This document shows positions 47,505 to 58,233 of a stretch of 64,000 nt of DNA, one piece after another (the first letter of the stretch is position 1; each line of letters begins with the position of its first letter). The DNA comes from Streptomyces sp. SLBN-31 (GTDB lineage: Bacteria > Actinomycetota > Actinomycetes > Streptomycetales > Streptomycetaceae): NCBI RefSeq assembly GCF_006715395.1, contig NZ_VFNC01000003.1, positions 1 through 64,000 of the forward strand, given 5' to 3'. The translations under genes were made by a program, and so were the position numbers. The notes beneath the pieces are model-generated. The model ran no database searches and was not told the origin of the DNA. It saw only the letters and a program-made list of their open reading frames with translations.

Positions 47505-48953
47505 GTGAGCGCCATTCGCCCGGCAGCCGTCGTCGTTCTCGCAGCGGGTGAGGGCACCCGTATGAAGTCGGCCACACCGAAGGTCCTGCACGAGATCTGC
47601 GGCCGCAGCCTGGTCGGCCATGTGCTCGCCGCCTCCCGTGAGTTGGACCCCGAGAACCTGGTGGTCGTCGTCGGCCACGCGCGGGAGAAGGTGGCCGCGC
47701 ATCTCGGCGAGATCGACCCCGGGGTGCGCACCGCGGTGCAGGCGGAGCAGAACGGCACCGGTCACGCGGTGCGTATCGCGCTGGAGTCCCTGGGCGGCAG
47801 CGTGGACGGCACGGTGGTGGTCGTGTGCGGGGACACTCCGCTGCTGAGCGGTGAGACGTTGTCGCGGCTGGCGGCGACGCACTCGGGCGACGCGAACGCC
47901 GTGACGGTGCTGACGGCCGAGGTCCCGGACGCGACCGGTTACGGGCGGATCGTGCGGGACGAGGCCACGGGTGCGGTGACGCAGATCGTCGAGCACAAGG
48001 ACGCTTCCGAGGCGCAGCGGGCGATTCGTGAGATCAACTCGGGTGTGTTCGCGTTCGACGGTCAGTTGCTCTTCGACGCGTTGAAGAAGGTTCGTACGGA
48101 CAACAGTCAGGGTGAGGAGTATCTGACGGATGTCCTCGGGATTCTGCGTGAGGCGGGTCATCGGGTGGGGGCCTGTGTGGCGGCGGATCACCGGGAGATC
48201 GCCGGTATCAACAACCGTGTGCAGTTGAGTGAGGCGCGGCGGATTCTGAACGACCGACTGCTGACGCGGGCGATGCTGGGCGGTGTGACGGTGGTCGATC
48301 CGGCGACCACGTGGGTGGATGTCACCGTGACGTTCGAGCAGGACGCGGTGGTGCATCCGGGGACGCAGTTGCACGGTTCCACGCATCTGGGTGAGGGTGC
48401 CGAGGTGGGGCCGAACAGCCGGCTGACGGATACGCGTGTGGGGGCCGGTGCCCGGGTGGACAACACGGTGGCGGACGGTGCGGAGGTGGGGCCGGGCGCG
48501 ACGGTGGGGCCGTTCGCCTATCTGCGGCCTGGTACGCGGCTGGGTGCGAAGGGCAAGATCGGTACGTATGTGGAGACCAAGAACGCCGTGATCGGTGAGG
48601 GCACCAAGGTGCCTCACTTGTCCTATGTCGGTGACGCGACGATCGGTGAGTACACGAACATCGGTGCTGCCAGCGTGTTCGTCAACTATGACGGTCAGGA
48701 GAAGCACCACACCACGGTCGGGTCGCATTGTCGTACTGGCTCGGACAATATGTTTGTGGCTCCTGTCACGGTCGGGGACGGTGCGTACACCGCTGCCGGG
48801 TCCGTGATCACGAAGGATGTGCCGCCCGGTTCGCTGGCTGTGGCCCGTGGTCAGCAGCGGAATATCGAGGGTTGGGTGGCTCGTAAGCGTCCGGGGAGCG
48901 CGGCGGCGAAGGCGGCCGAGGCGGCGTCTCGGCAGGTCGAGAGCGAAGACTGA
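47505..48953 (+). CDS. glmU: Bifunctional GlmU: N-acetylglucosamine-1-phosphate uridyltransferase / glucosamine-1-phosphate acetyltransferase
   Basis: Makes UDP-GlcNAc for peptidoglycan in two steps; 482 residues. The N-terminal pyrophosphorylase half opens with AVVVLAAGEGTRMKSATPKVLHEICGRSLVGHV (nucleotide loop), has VVVCGDTPLLSGETL with the metal-binding Asp, and EINSGVFAFD. The C-terminal half is a left-handed beta-helix (hexapeptide repeats such as GEGAEVGPNSRLTDTRVGAGARV, VGPFAYLRPGTRLG) with the acetyltransfer region KNAVIGEGTKVPHLSYVGDA and NYDGQEKHHT. The GTG start at 47505 gives the standard length; longer in-frame starts run into the tRNA terminator. The next gene, prs, follows after 75 bp, and both are likely cotranscribed since PRPP and UDP-sugar synthesis are often linked here. 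Codon use is noticeably richer in GGT and CGT than in the neighbours. Confidence 0.97.
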   Translation: MSAIRPAAVVVLAAGEGTRMKSATPKVLHEICGRSLVGHVLAASRELDPENLVVVVGHAREKVAAHLGEIDPGVRTAVQAEQNGTGHAVRIALESLGGSVDGTVVVVCGDTPLLSGETLSRLAATHSGDANAVTVLTAEVPDATGYGRIVRDEATGAVTQIVEHKDASEAQRAIREINSGVFAFDGQLLFDALKKVRTDNSQGEEYLTDVLGILREAGHRVGACVAADHREIAGINNRVQLSEARRILNDRLLTRAMLGGVTVVDPATTWVDVTVTFEQDAVVHPGTQLHGSTHLGEGAEVGPNSRLTDTRVGAGARVDNTVADGAEVGPGATVGPFAYLRPGTRLGAKGKIGTYVETKNAVIGEGTKVPHLSYVGDATIGEYTNIGAASVFVNYDGQEKHHTTVGSHCRTGSDNMFVAPVTVGDGAYTAAGSVITKDVPPGSLAVARGQQRNIEGWVARKRPGSAAAKAAEAASRQVESED

Positions 48954-49028
48954 CCGGAAACGGATGCCTTCGACACGGCGTACGGTGATAAGTGCACACC
49001 CAGTTGAGACACCTCTGAGGAGACAGCT

Positions 49029-50003
49029 GTGACCGGGATCAAGACGACCGGCGAGAAGAAGATGATGTTCTTCTCCGGCCGCGCCCACCCCGAGCTTGCC
49101 GAGGAGGTCGCCCAGCAGCTGGGTGTCGGGGTCGTCCCGACGAAGGCCTTCGATTTCGCCAACGGTGAGATCTATGTGCGGTATGAGGAGTCGGCTCGTG
49201 GTGCGGACTGTTTCCTGATCCAGAGCCACACGGCTCCGATCAACAAGTGGATCATGGAGCAGTTGATCATGATCGACGCTCTGAAGCGGGCGTCGGCGCG
49301 GTCGATCACGGTGATCGTGCCGTTCTACGGCTATGCGCGGCAGGACAAGAAGCACCGTGGTCGTGAGCCGATCTCGGCGCGGCTGATCGCCGATCTGATG
49401 AAGACGGCGGGTGCGGACCGGATTCTGACCGTGGATCTGCACACGGACCAGATCCAGGGCTTCTTCGACGGTCCGGTGGATCACCTGTTCGCGCTGCCGC
49501 TGCTGGCGGACTATGTGGGGGCGAAGGTCGACCGGAACAAGCTGACGGTGGTGTCGCCGGACGCGGGCCGGGTTCGGGTCGCGGACCGCTGGTGCGACCG
49601 GCTGGGTGCGCCGCTGGCGATCGTGCACAAGCGCCGGGACAAGGACGTCGCCAACCAGGTCACCGTGCATGAGGTGGTCGGTGAGGTGAAGGGCCGGGTG
49701 TGTGTCCTGGTCGACGACATGATCGACACGGGTGGCACGATCTGCGCGGCGGCGGACGCGCTGTTCGCGCACGGTGCGGAGGATGTCATCGTGACGGCGA
49801 CGCACGGTGTGCTGTCGGGTCCGGCGGCGGATCGGTTGAAGAACTCGAAGGTGAGTGAGTTCGTGTTCACGAACACGCTGCCGACGCCGAGCGAGTTGGA
49901 GCTGGACAAGATCACGGTGCTGTCGATCGCGCCGACGATCGCGAGTGCGGTGCGTGAGGTGTTCGAGGACGGTTCGGTGACGAGCCTGTTCGACGAGCAG
50001 TGA
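49029..50003 (+). CDS. prs: Ribose-phosphate pyrophosphokinase (PRPP synthetase)
   Basis: Makes PRPP from ribose 5-phosphate and ATP for nucleotide, His and Trp synthesis; 324 residues. Seen: FFSGRAHPELAEEVAQQLG near the start, the catalytic flexible region GYARQDKKHRGREPISARL, the metal-binding VDLHTDQIQGFF, and the PRPP-binding loop VCVLVDDMIDTGGTI. The GTG start at 49029 has GAGGAG about 6 nt upstream. Position between glmU and rplY matches the conserved actinobacterial order glmU-prs-rplY-pth. Confidence 0.97.
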   Translation: MTGIKTTGEKKMMFFSGRAHPELAEEVAQQLGVGVVPTKAFDFANGEIYVRYEESARGADCFLIQSHTAPINKWIMEQLIMIDALKRASARSITVIVPFYGYARQDKKHRGREPISARLIADLMKTAGADRILTVDLHTDQIQGFFDGPVDHLFALPLLADYVGAKVDRNKLTVVSPDAGRVRVADRWCDRLGAPLAIVHKRRDKDVANQVTVHEVVGEVKGRVCVLVDDMIDTGGTICAAADALFAHGAEDVIVTATHGVLSGPAADRLKNSKVSEFVFTNTLPTPSELELDKITVLSIAPTIASAVREVFEDGSVTSLFDEQ

Positions 50004-50039
50004 GCTGTATGAACGCTTCTGCATGATCGATTTTTCTGT

Positions 50040-50087
50040 GGCCTCCCGCGCCGAGTAGACTGCTCCAGTTGCTCGGCGAGGGAGGCC
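50040..50087 (+). other. Large hairpin in the rplY leader/promoter region
   Basis: A 16-bp stem with one mismatch (50040-50055 with 50072-50087) and a 16-nt loop that contains TAGACT, a good -10 sequence. It may be the prs terminator, or an inverted repeat astride the rplY promoter. Two small hairpins follow (about 50088-50108 and 50142-50156) before the rplY ribosome site. Confidence 0.5.
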
Positions 50088-50195
50088 GTACTCGTTCCGC
50101 GAGGTACGGCTGTCCGTTATCGACGCGCTCTTCGTAGCAGGCCGTTCGTGGCCGGGTGACCACGTCCGCATCTACCTGTACGAGGAGTGATCCAC

Positions 50196-50792
50196 ATGTC
50201 CGAGGTCAAGCTCAGCGCCGAGACGCGCACCGAGTTCGGCAAGGGTGCCGCCCGCCGTATCCGCCGTGACAACAAGGTTCCCGGTGTGCTGTACGGCCAC
50301 GGCTCGGACCCGCTGCACCTGACCCTTCCGGGCCACGACCTGCTGCTGGCGCTGCGTACGCCGAACGTCCTGATCTCCCTGGACATCGACGGCAAGAGCA
50401 GCGAGTTGGCGATTCCGAAGGCCGTTCAGCGTGACGCCATCAAGGGCTTCCTTGAGCACGTCGACCTGCAGCTGGTCAAGCGGGGCGAGAAGGTCACGGT
50501 CGAGGTGCCGGTCCACACCGAGGGCGAGCTGGCCCCGGGTGGCAACCTGCTGGAGCACGTCCTGAACGCGCTTCCGGTCGAGGCCGAGGCCACGCACATC
50601 CCCGAGTCCGTGACGGTCTCCGTCGAGGGCCTGCAGGCCGGTGCCTCCGTCCTCGCCAAGGACATCACGCTGCCCAAGGGCACCACGCTGGCCGTCGAGG
50701 AGGACGCGGTCGTCCTCCAGGTCCTGGCCGCGCAGGCGGAGGAGTCCGAGGGCGAGGAGTCCGAGGGCGACGAGGCCGTCGCCGAGGCCTGA
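50196..50792 (+). CDS. rplY: 50S ribosomal protein L25 (CTC type)
   Basis: 5S-rRNA-binding ribosomal protein of 198 residues, the long general-stress (Ctc) form. The N-terminal L25 domain ([41 protein letters not shown]) is followed by the C-terminal TL5 domain ([46 protein letters not shown]) and an acidic tail ([17 protein letters not shown]). ATG at 50196 with GAGGAG about 9 nt upstream; an in-frame GTG three codons earlier overlaps that ribosome site. The leader is about 190 bp long and structured. Followed by pth after 70-76 bp. Confidence 0.96.
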   Translation: MSEVKLSAETRTEFGKGAARRIRRDNKVPGVLYGHGSDPLHLTLPGHDLLLALRTPNVLISLDIDGKSSELAIPKAVQRDAIKGFLEHVDLQLVKRGEKVTVEVPVHTEGELAPGGNLLEHVLNALPVEAEATHIPESVTVSVEGLQAGASVLAKDITLPKGTTLAVEEDAVVLQVLAAQAEESEGEESEGDEAVAEA

Positions 50793-50868
50793 TCCGCACG
50801 GATCGTCGTTTCGTCAGCCGCTGTTCCCGTACGGGGCAGCGGCTGGCGCGTATCGAGGAGAGATGGAC

Positions 50869-51465
50869 GTGACCACCCCCGCCAACGCCCCCTGGCTGGT
50901 CGTCGGGCTCGGCAATCCCGGGCCGGAGTACGCCGGCAACCGGCACAACGTGGGTTTCATGGTGGCCGATCTGCTGGCCGGGCGGATCGGAGGGAGGTTC
51001 AAGCGGGCGGGCAAGGCGCAGGCCCAGGTCGTGGAGGGGCGAATCGGGCCTCCGGGGCCGGCCAACCGCCGGGTGATCCTGGTCAAGCCGATGTCGTACA
51101 TGAACCTGTCGGGTGGTCCGGTCAACGCTCTGCGGGACTTCTACAAGGTGCCGGTGGCGAACGTGGTGGCCGTCCATGACGAGCTGGACATCGACTACGG
51201 GACGTTGCGGCTGAAGCTCGGTGGTGGGGACAACGGGCACAACGGTCTGAAGTCGATGACGAAGGCGTTCGGGGCCGACTATCACCGGGTGCGGTTCGGG
51301 ATCGGGCGGCCGCCGGGTCGTATGCAGGTCGCGGACTTCGTGCTGAAGGACTTCTCCTCCGCGGAGCGCAAGGAGTTGGACTACTTCGTGGACCGGGCCG
51401 CGGACGCGGTGGAGTGCCTTGTCATCGAGGGGCTGGAGCGAGCGCAAAGCACGTACAACTCCTGA
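50869..51465 (+). CDS. pth: Peptidyl-tRNA hydrolase
   Basis: Releases tRNA from peptidyl-tRNA dropped by the ribosome; 198 residues. Motifs: [25 protein letters not shown] with the catalytic His, [45 protein letters not shown] with the catalytic Asp, and [25 protein letters not shown] at 50869 is preferred because GAGGAG sits 8 nt upstream; an ATG two codons earlier (50863) is only 2 nt from it. Last gene of the glmU-prs-rplY-pth run. Confidence 0.95.
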   Translation: MTTPANAPWLVVGLGNPGPEYAGNRHNVGFMVADLLAGRIGGRFKRAGKAQAQVVEGRIGPPGPANRRVILVKPMSYMNLSGGPVNALRDFYKVPVANVVAVHDELDIDYGTLRLKLGGGDNGHNGLKSMTKAFGADYHRVRFGIGRPPGRMQVADFVLKDFSSAERKELDYFVDRAADAVECLVIEGLERAQSTYNS

Positions 51466-51507
51466 CTTGTCCCCCAAGCGAGTTGACCGGGCGCTCAGGC
51501 ATGGCCA

Positions 51508-52020
51508 ATGATCCCGGCCATGCCCGCCTCTGCCATCACCTCCTCCCGTCAGGCCCGGGTCTCCGGTACCGCGTTGCGGTTCGGGCGGGTCGTGGTGATG
51601 GGTGCGCTGGCGGTGCTGATTCTGGTCGCCGGGGTGTGGGGGTCGTGGCGGACCGCTCCGTACGTGATGCTCACCAAGGGGCGGGAGCGCGGCACGATCG
51701 AGGTGACGCGGTGCGGCGGGCGGAGCTGTACGGGGCCGTTCACGCCGCTCTCGCCCGGCTCGCCGGGGCATGCGCGGGTGGTCATCGACAAGACGGCCGC
51801 CGTGAAGAAGGGGAAGTCGTACTCGGTGGTGGTGATGCCGGGGGGCGACGAGGTGGTGCGGTCGGGGCCGGCCGGGGTGCTGTACGCGTGGGTTCCGCTG
51901 GGCGGGGCGTTGTTGCTGGCGTCGGTCGTGGTGGCCGGGGGGCTGCGGCGGACGCGGCTCGCGTGGGTGATGGCGGGGTCGGGGGTCGCGTTGCTCACCG
52001 CGGCTTTCGTGACCATGTGA
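51508..52020 (+). CDS. Small membrane protein of unknown function
   Basis: Protein of about 170 residues, family not recognised. A first hydrophobic segment (VVVMGALAVLILVAGVWGSW) is followed by an extracytoplasmic region of about 75 residues with a Cys pair (RCGGRSC) that could form a disulphide, then two membrane segments (VLYAWVPLGGALLLASVVVAGGL and LAWVMAGSGVALLTAAFVTM) at the C-terminus. Start may be 51508 or the ATG at 51520. It lies between pth and a sortase-substrate gene and might be cotranscribed with either. Confidence 0.7.
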   Translation: MIPAMPASAITSSRQARVSGTALRFGRVVVMGALAVLILVAGVWGSWRTAPYVMLTKGRERGTIEVTRCGGRSCTGPFTPLSPGSPGHARVVIDKTAAVKKGKSYSVVVMPGGDEVVRSGPAGVLYAWVPLGGALLLASVVVAGGLRRTRLAWVMAGSGVALLTAAFVTM

Positions 52021-52156
52021 GGGGTTTTCGTGTTCTTCACTGCTGTGGAGCACCCAAGTGTTGTCCGTTCGTGATTGACCTCGGGTCAGCCGCGGCTGGA
52101 TGCTGAGCCGCCCCCTCCACATCTTCCCGTCCGTAACTCGAAGATGGATTTGCCCC

Positions 52157-52843
52157 ATGCGTACCCTCACTCGCGCCGGCGCTCTGTCCGCCGTCGCCGC
52201 GGCCGCGTTGTTCTCCGCGCCCGTCGCAGCCCATGCCACCGCTCCCGGGGACAACGGGACCGTGAAGATCCACGACGCCAAGACCGGTGAGGAGCTCAAG
52301 CGCAACGAGCCGCACGTCTGCACGTTCTACCTGGACGCGTTCGGTTTCGACGCCGTGCAGGAAGTGGACTGGCACATCGAGGCCTGGGCGCCGAGCGCCG
52401 GCAGCAAGGGCGAGACGGTGAAGTCCGGCGCGATCGCGCTGGATGCCAAGGGTCACGGCCGCACCGAGGACCTGTCGCTGCCCGACGGGCACTACAAGCT
52501 CTTCTGGAACTTCGACGGCGAGAAGGGTGCCGCGAAGCAGAAGGTGTTCTGGACGGACTGCAAGGACGAGGGCGGCGGTTCCACCCCGTCCTCGTCGGCG
52601 TCCCCGTCGTCGTCTGCCTCGGCGTCCGCGTCCGCCTCGCCCTCGGCCGGGTCCTCCGCGTCTCCGAGCTCGTCGCCGTCCGGAGGCGTGTCCGCGTCCT
52701 CGTCGCCGTCCGCACAGGGTGGCAGCGACTCGGGCGACCTCGCCGAGACGGGCAACGGCGCGCCGGTCGGCCTGCTGTCGGGCCTGGCGGCCGCGCTGGT
52801 GGCGGCCGGCGGCTACCTGGTGGTCCGGCGGCGCCGGGCCTGA
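52157..52843 (+). CDS. Cell-wall-anchored protein with LAETG sorting signal (class E sortase substrate)
   Basis: Surface protein of 228 residues. Signal peptide (MRTLTRAGALSAVAAAALFSAPVAAHA), a folded domain of about 110 residues (GTVKIHDAKTGEELKRNEPHVCTFYLDAFGFDAVQEVDWHIE, two Cys), a Ser/Ala/Pro-rich stalk (about residues 140-190), and a C-terminal sorting signal: LAETG, a hydrophobic stretch and RRRRA. LAXTG is the class E sortase motif that anchors long chaplins in Streptomyces. No sortase gene is in the window. Function of the exposed domain is unknown. A bidirectional terminator follows immediately. Confidence 0.87.
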   Translation: MRTLTRAGALSAVAAAALFSAPVAAHATAPGDNGTVKIHDAKTGEELKRNEPHVCTFYLDAFGFDAVQEVDWHIEAWAPSAGSKGETVKSGAIALDAKGHGRTEDLSLPDGHYKLFWNFDGEKGAAKQKVFWTDCKDEGGGSTPSSSASPSSSASASASASPSAGSSASPSSSPSGGVSASSSPSAQGGSDSGDLAETGNGAPVGLLSGLAAALVAAGGYLVVRRRRA

Positions 52844-52854
52844 CAAGGGTGTGA

Positions 52855-52897
52855 AACGGCGGTGCCCCCGAGTACGACACTCGGGGGCACCGCCGTT
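52855..52897. terminator. Bidirectional terminator between sortase-substrate gene and ppc
   Basis: A 19-bp perfect stem (52855-52873 with 52879-52897), 5-nt loop and a TTTT run on the plus side. Confidence 0.9.
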
Positions 52898-52904
52898 TTC
52901 GGGC

Positions 52905-55637
<2,733 letters not shown>

Positions 55638-55834
55638 AGGTGCGGCTCCTTGCAGTGTTGAAGCTCGTCTGGGAGGGAACCCGGCAGCCGGGACCGCGCG
55701 GCGGGCGCCGCATACGGCCCTGACATCCGGGAATGAATCAGAGCGGACCGCGCTGTCCGACCGACTCCAAGGATAGGTGTCCATGCGGACGCGCAGACTC
55801 TCGGGCTCTTGCCGCCGGGCGGGGCACTGCCATA

Positions 55835-55865
55835 CTTACGACGCCGTAGGTTACGGAACCGTAGG
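55835..55865. promoter_or_regulatory. Tandem palindromic operators upstream of the desaturase-TetR operon
   Basis: CTTACGACGCCGTAGG (55835-55850) is followed at once by TTACGGAACCGTAGG (55851-55865). Both contain inverted TACG/CGTA arms, and 12 of 15 aligned bases are identical. They begin right at a possible -10 (CATACT, about 55831-55836; -35 TTGCCG at about 55810), so a bound repressor would block initiation. The adjacent TetR protein is the natural candidate. Confidence 0.6.
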
Positions 55866-55928
55866 AAGGCGTGCCCGGTTTCTACCGTCCGGCATCTCTC
55901 TCAACCCTCGACCCCACAGGGGACGCCC

Positions 55929-56933
55929 ATGACCACGAGATCCGATGTGATCGCAGACGCCCCGAAGACGACCGACCCAACTCCCTCGGCCACGCTGGGC
56001 GGTGAGCAGAAGCGGTCGATCGAGCAGATCACGCTGCTGCTGTTCATCACCGTTCCGTTCCTCGCGCTGCTTGCCGCGGTTCCGCTGGCGTGGGGCTGGG
56101 GGGTGAGCTGGCTGGACCTCGGTCTGCTGGTCTTCTTCTACTACCTGGGCTGCCACGGCATCACGATCGGTTTTCACCGCTATTTCACGCACGGTTCCTT
56201 CAAGGCCAAGCGGCCCCTGCGGATCGCCCTGGCGATCATGGGGTCGATGGCGGTCGAGGGCCCTCTGGTCCGCTGGGTGGCGGACCACCGCAAGCACCAC
56301 AAGTTCTCCGACGCGGAGGGCGACCCGCACTCGCCGTGGCGTTTCGGGGAGACGGTCCCGGCCCTGATCAAGGGCCTGTGGTGGGCGCACATCGCCTGGA
56401 TGTTCGACGAGGAGCAGACCCCGCAGGACAAGTACGCGCCGGATCTGATCAAGGACCCGGCGATCCGCGCGATCTCCCGCCAGTTCGTGTGGTGGACGGT
56501 GCTGTCGCTGGCGCTTCCGCCGGTGATCGGCGGGCTGGTCACCTGGTCCTGGTGGGGTGCGTTCACCGGGTTCTTCTGGGGCTCACTCGTTCGGGTGGCT
56601 CTGCTGCACCACGTCACCTGGTCGATCAACTCGATCTGCCACGCGGTCGGCAAGCGGCCGTTCAAGTCGCGGGACCGTTCGGGCAACGTCTGGTGGCTGG
56701 CCGTGCTGTCGTGCGGCGAGTCCTGGCACAACCTGCACCACGCCGACCCGACGTCGGCGCGGCACGGTGTGGAGCGCTGGCAGCTCGACTCCAGTGCCCG
56801 TCTGATCCGCTGGTTCGAGGCGTTCGGCTGGGCGTACGACGTGCGCTGGCCGTCACGCTCACGTATCGATTCGCGCCGTAACACCGGGGAAGATGGGTCT
56901 CGGCGCCGGAAGGAGACCGCCGAGGCGGCATGA
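55929..56933 (+). CDS. Acyl-CoA/acyl-lipid delta-9 fatty acid desaturase
   Basis: Membrane di-iron desaturase of 334 residues that would put a double bond into saturated acyl chains to keep membranes fluid. Three histidine boxes are present: HRYFTH (about residue 85), HRKHH (about 122) and HNLHH (about 266). Four or so membrane segments, such as LLLFITVPFLALLAAVPLAWGW, bracket them. ATG at 55929. The stop overlaps the ATG of the TetR gene (ATGA), so enzyme and regulator form one operon under the tandem operators at 55835-55865. The 5' leader is about 90 nt. Confidence 0.92.
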   Translation: MTTRSDVIADAPKTTDPTPSATLGGEQKRSIEQITLLLFITVPFLALLAAVPLAWGWGVSWLDLGLLVFFYYLGCHGITIGFHRYFTHGSFKAKRPLRIALAIMGSMAVEGPLVRWVADHRKHHKFSDAEGDPHSPWRFGETVPALIKGLWWAHIAWMFDEEQTPQDKYAPDLIKDPAIRAISRQFVWWTVLSLALPPVIGGLVTWSWWGAFTGFFWGSLVRVALLHHVTWSINSICHAVGKRPFKSRDRSGNVWWLAVLSCGESWHNLHHADPTSARHGVERWQLDSSARLIRWFEAFGWAYDVRWPSRSRIDSRRNTGEDGSRRRKETAEAA

Positions 56934-57607
56934 TTGACGCCGTGGCGACCGACTCCAGCAGCACCGAGAGCACCGACAAACCGCGGCGCGTGCGGCGCAC
57001 CCGCATGACGGGTGCCGAGCGCCGTCAGCAGCTGCTGGAGATCGGCCGCACCCTCTTCGCGGCGAAGGGCTTCGAGGGCACGTCCGTGGAGGAGATCGCG
57101 GCGAAGGCCGGGGTGTCCAAGCCGGTGGTGTACGAGCACTTCGGCGGCAAGGAGGGCCTGTACGCGGTGGTCGTGGACCGTGAGATGCGGCGGCTGCTGG
57201 ACATGGTCACCAGTTCGCTGACCGCCGGCCATCCGCGTGAGCTGTGCGAGCAGGCCGCGTTCGCGCTGCTGGACTACATCGAGGAGTACACGGACGGCTT
57301 CCGCATCCTGGTCCGCGACTCCCCCATCCCGCAGTCGACGGGTACGTTCGCCTCGCTGATCTCGGACATCGCCACCCAGGTGGAGGACATCCTGGGCCGG
57401 GAGTTCAAGAGCCGCGGCTTCGACCCCAAGCTCGCCCCCCTGTACGCGCAGGCTCTGGTCGGCATGGTCGCGCTGACCGGTCAGTGGTGGCTGGACGTGC
57501 GCCGTCCGAAGAAGGCGGAGGTCGCGGCCCACCTGGTGAACCTGGCGTGGCACGGGCTGGACGGGCTGGAGCAGAAGCCGCGGCTCATAGGGCACCGCAA
57601 GAGCTGA
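56930..57607 (+). CDS. TetR-family regulator, likely controlling the desaturase operon
   Basis: A 225-residue repressor. A Ser/Thr/Asp-rich tail of 25 residues precedes the HTH (GAERRQQLLEIGRTLFAAKGFEGTSVEEIAAKAGVSKPVVYEHFGGKEGLYAVVVDREM). The C-terminal ligand domain (YIEEYTDGFRILVRDSPIP ... YAQALVGMVALTGQWWLDVRRPKKAEVAAHLVNLAWHGLDG) is the form seen in fatty-acid-responsive regulators. Translational coupling to the desaturase suggests it senses acyl-CoA or lipid state and represses the operon from the tandem palindromes. The gene ends 20 bp before the convergent CsbD gene. Confidence 0.9.
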   Translation: MIDAVATDSSSTESTDKPRRVRRTRMTGAERRQQLLEIGRTLFAAKGFEGTSVEEIAAKAGVSKPVVYEHFGGKEGLYAVVVDREMRRLLDMVTSSLTAGHPRELCEQAAFALLDYIEEYTDGFRILVRDSPIPQSTGTFASLISDIATQVEDILGREFKSRGFDPKLAPLYAQALVGMVALTGQWWLDVRRPKKAEVAAHLVNLAWHGLDGLEQKPRLIGHRKS

Positions 57608-57627
57608 GCGCTCCCGTCGCGTGCGCG

Positions 57628-57801
57628 TCAGTGCTTGAAGACGTCCTTGGCCTTCTCCTTGGCCTGGCGGGCGTCGCCCTTGGACTGCTGGGCGCGGCCC
57701 TCGGCCTCCATGCTCTCGTTGCCGACAGCACGGCCCACCGTCTCCTTGACCTTGCCCTTGGCCTGTTCCTTCTTGCCCTTGGCCTTCTGTTCGCCTGCCA
57801 T
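57628..57801 (-). CDS. CsbD-family small stress protein
   Basis: A 57-residue hydrophilic protein: MAGEQKAKGKKEQAKGK, then VKETVGRAVGNESMEAEGRA, then QQSKGDARQAKEKAKDVFKH. Repeated Ala/Lys/Glu/Gly residues, the central VGRAVGNESMEAEG and absence of hydrophobic core identify CsbD, a general-stress family with no known molecular function. GGGAG lies 9 nt before the ATG at 57801. It converges with the TetR gene and is 50 bp downstream of the VOC-protein stop, with no clear terminator between. Confidence 0.88.
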   Translation of the reverse strand: MAGEQKAKGKKEQAKGKVKETVGRAVGNESMEAEGRAQQSKGDARQAKEKAKDVFKH

Positions 57802-57852
57802 CAGAGTTCACTCCCAGTCAGCGGGACTTCACTGTCATACGGCGGGTAGCCC

Positions 57853-58233
57853 TCAAGGGGCGGGGCAAACTCCGGCAACCGGCTCCAGGAACTCCAGCCG
57901 GTTGCCCACGGGGTCCTCGGAGTAGAAGCGCCGGTGCCCGGGCAGATCGCCGTCCCAGACGACCCGCGCTCCACCGGCCTCCAGGTGGGCCGCGTAGGCC
58001 TCGATGCCGGTGACCCGCAGCCCCGGGTGTGCCTTCTTCGCAGGCCGGAAGTCCTCCTCCACTCCGAGGTGCAGCTGGACGGCGCCCGCCTGGAACCAGC
58101 AGCCTCCGCGCGCGGCGAGCACCGGCGGCTTGGGGATCTCTCTCATGCCGAGGACGTCCGTGTAGTAGGCGCGCAGCAGGTCCTCGCAGCCGGCGGGGGC
58201 GGCGAGCTGGACGTGGTCGACGGCGGTGAGCAT
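57853..58233 (-). CDS. VOC (glyoxalase/bleomycin-resistance) superfamily protein
   Basis: A 126-residue single-domain protein. It shows the paired beta-alpha-beta-beta-beta plan: TAVDHVQLAAPAGCEDLLRAYYTDVLGMREIPKP with metal-ligand His, GGCWFQAGAVQLHLGVEEDFRPAKKAHPGLRV, and a C-terminal ARVVWDGDLPGHRRFYSEDPVGNRLEFLEP with Glu as last ligand. The substrate is unknown. Its ATG shares one base with the stop of the tam gene (TGATG), so it is translationally coupled and probably under TamR control. Confidence 0.88.
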   Translation of the reverse strand: MLTAVDHVQLAAPAGCEDLLRAYYTDVLGMREIPKPPVLAARGGCWFQAGAVQLHLGVEEDFRPAKKAHPGLRVTGIEAYAAHLEAGGARVVWDGDLPGHRRFYSEDPVGNRLEFLEPVAGVCPAP

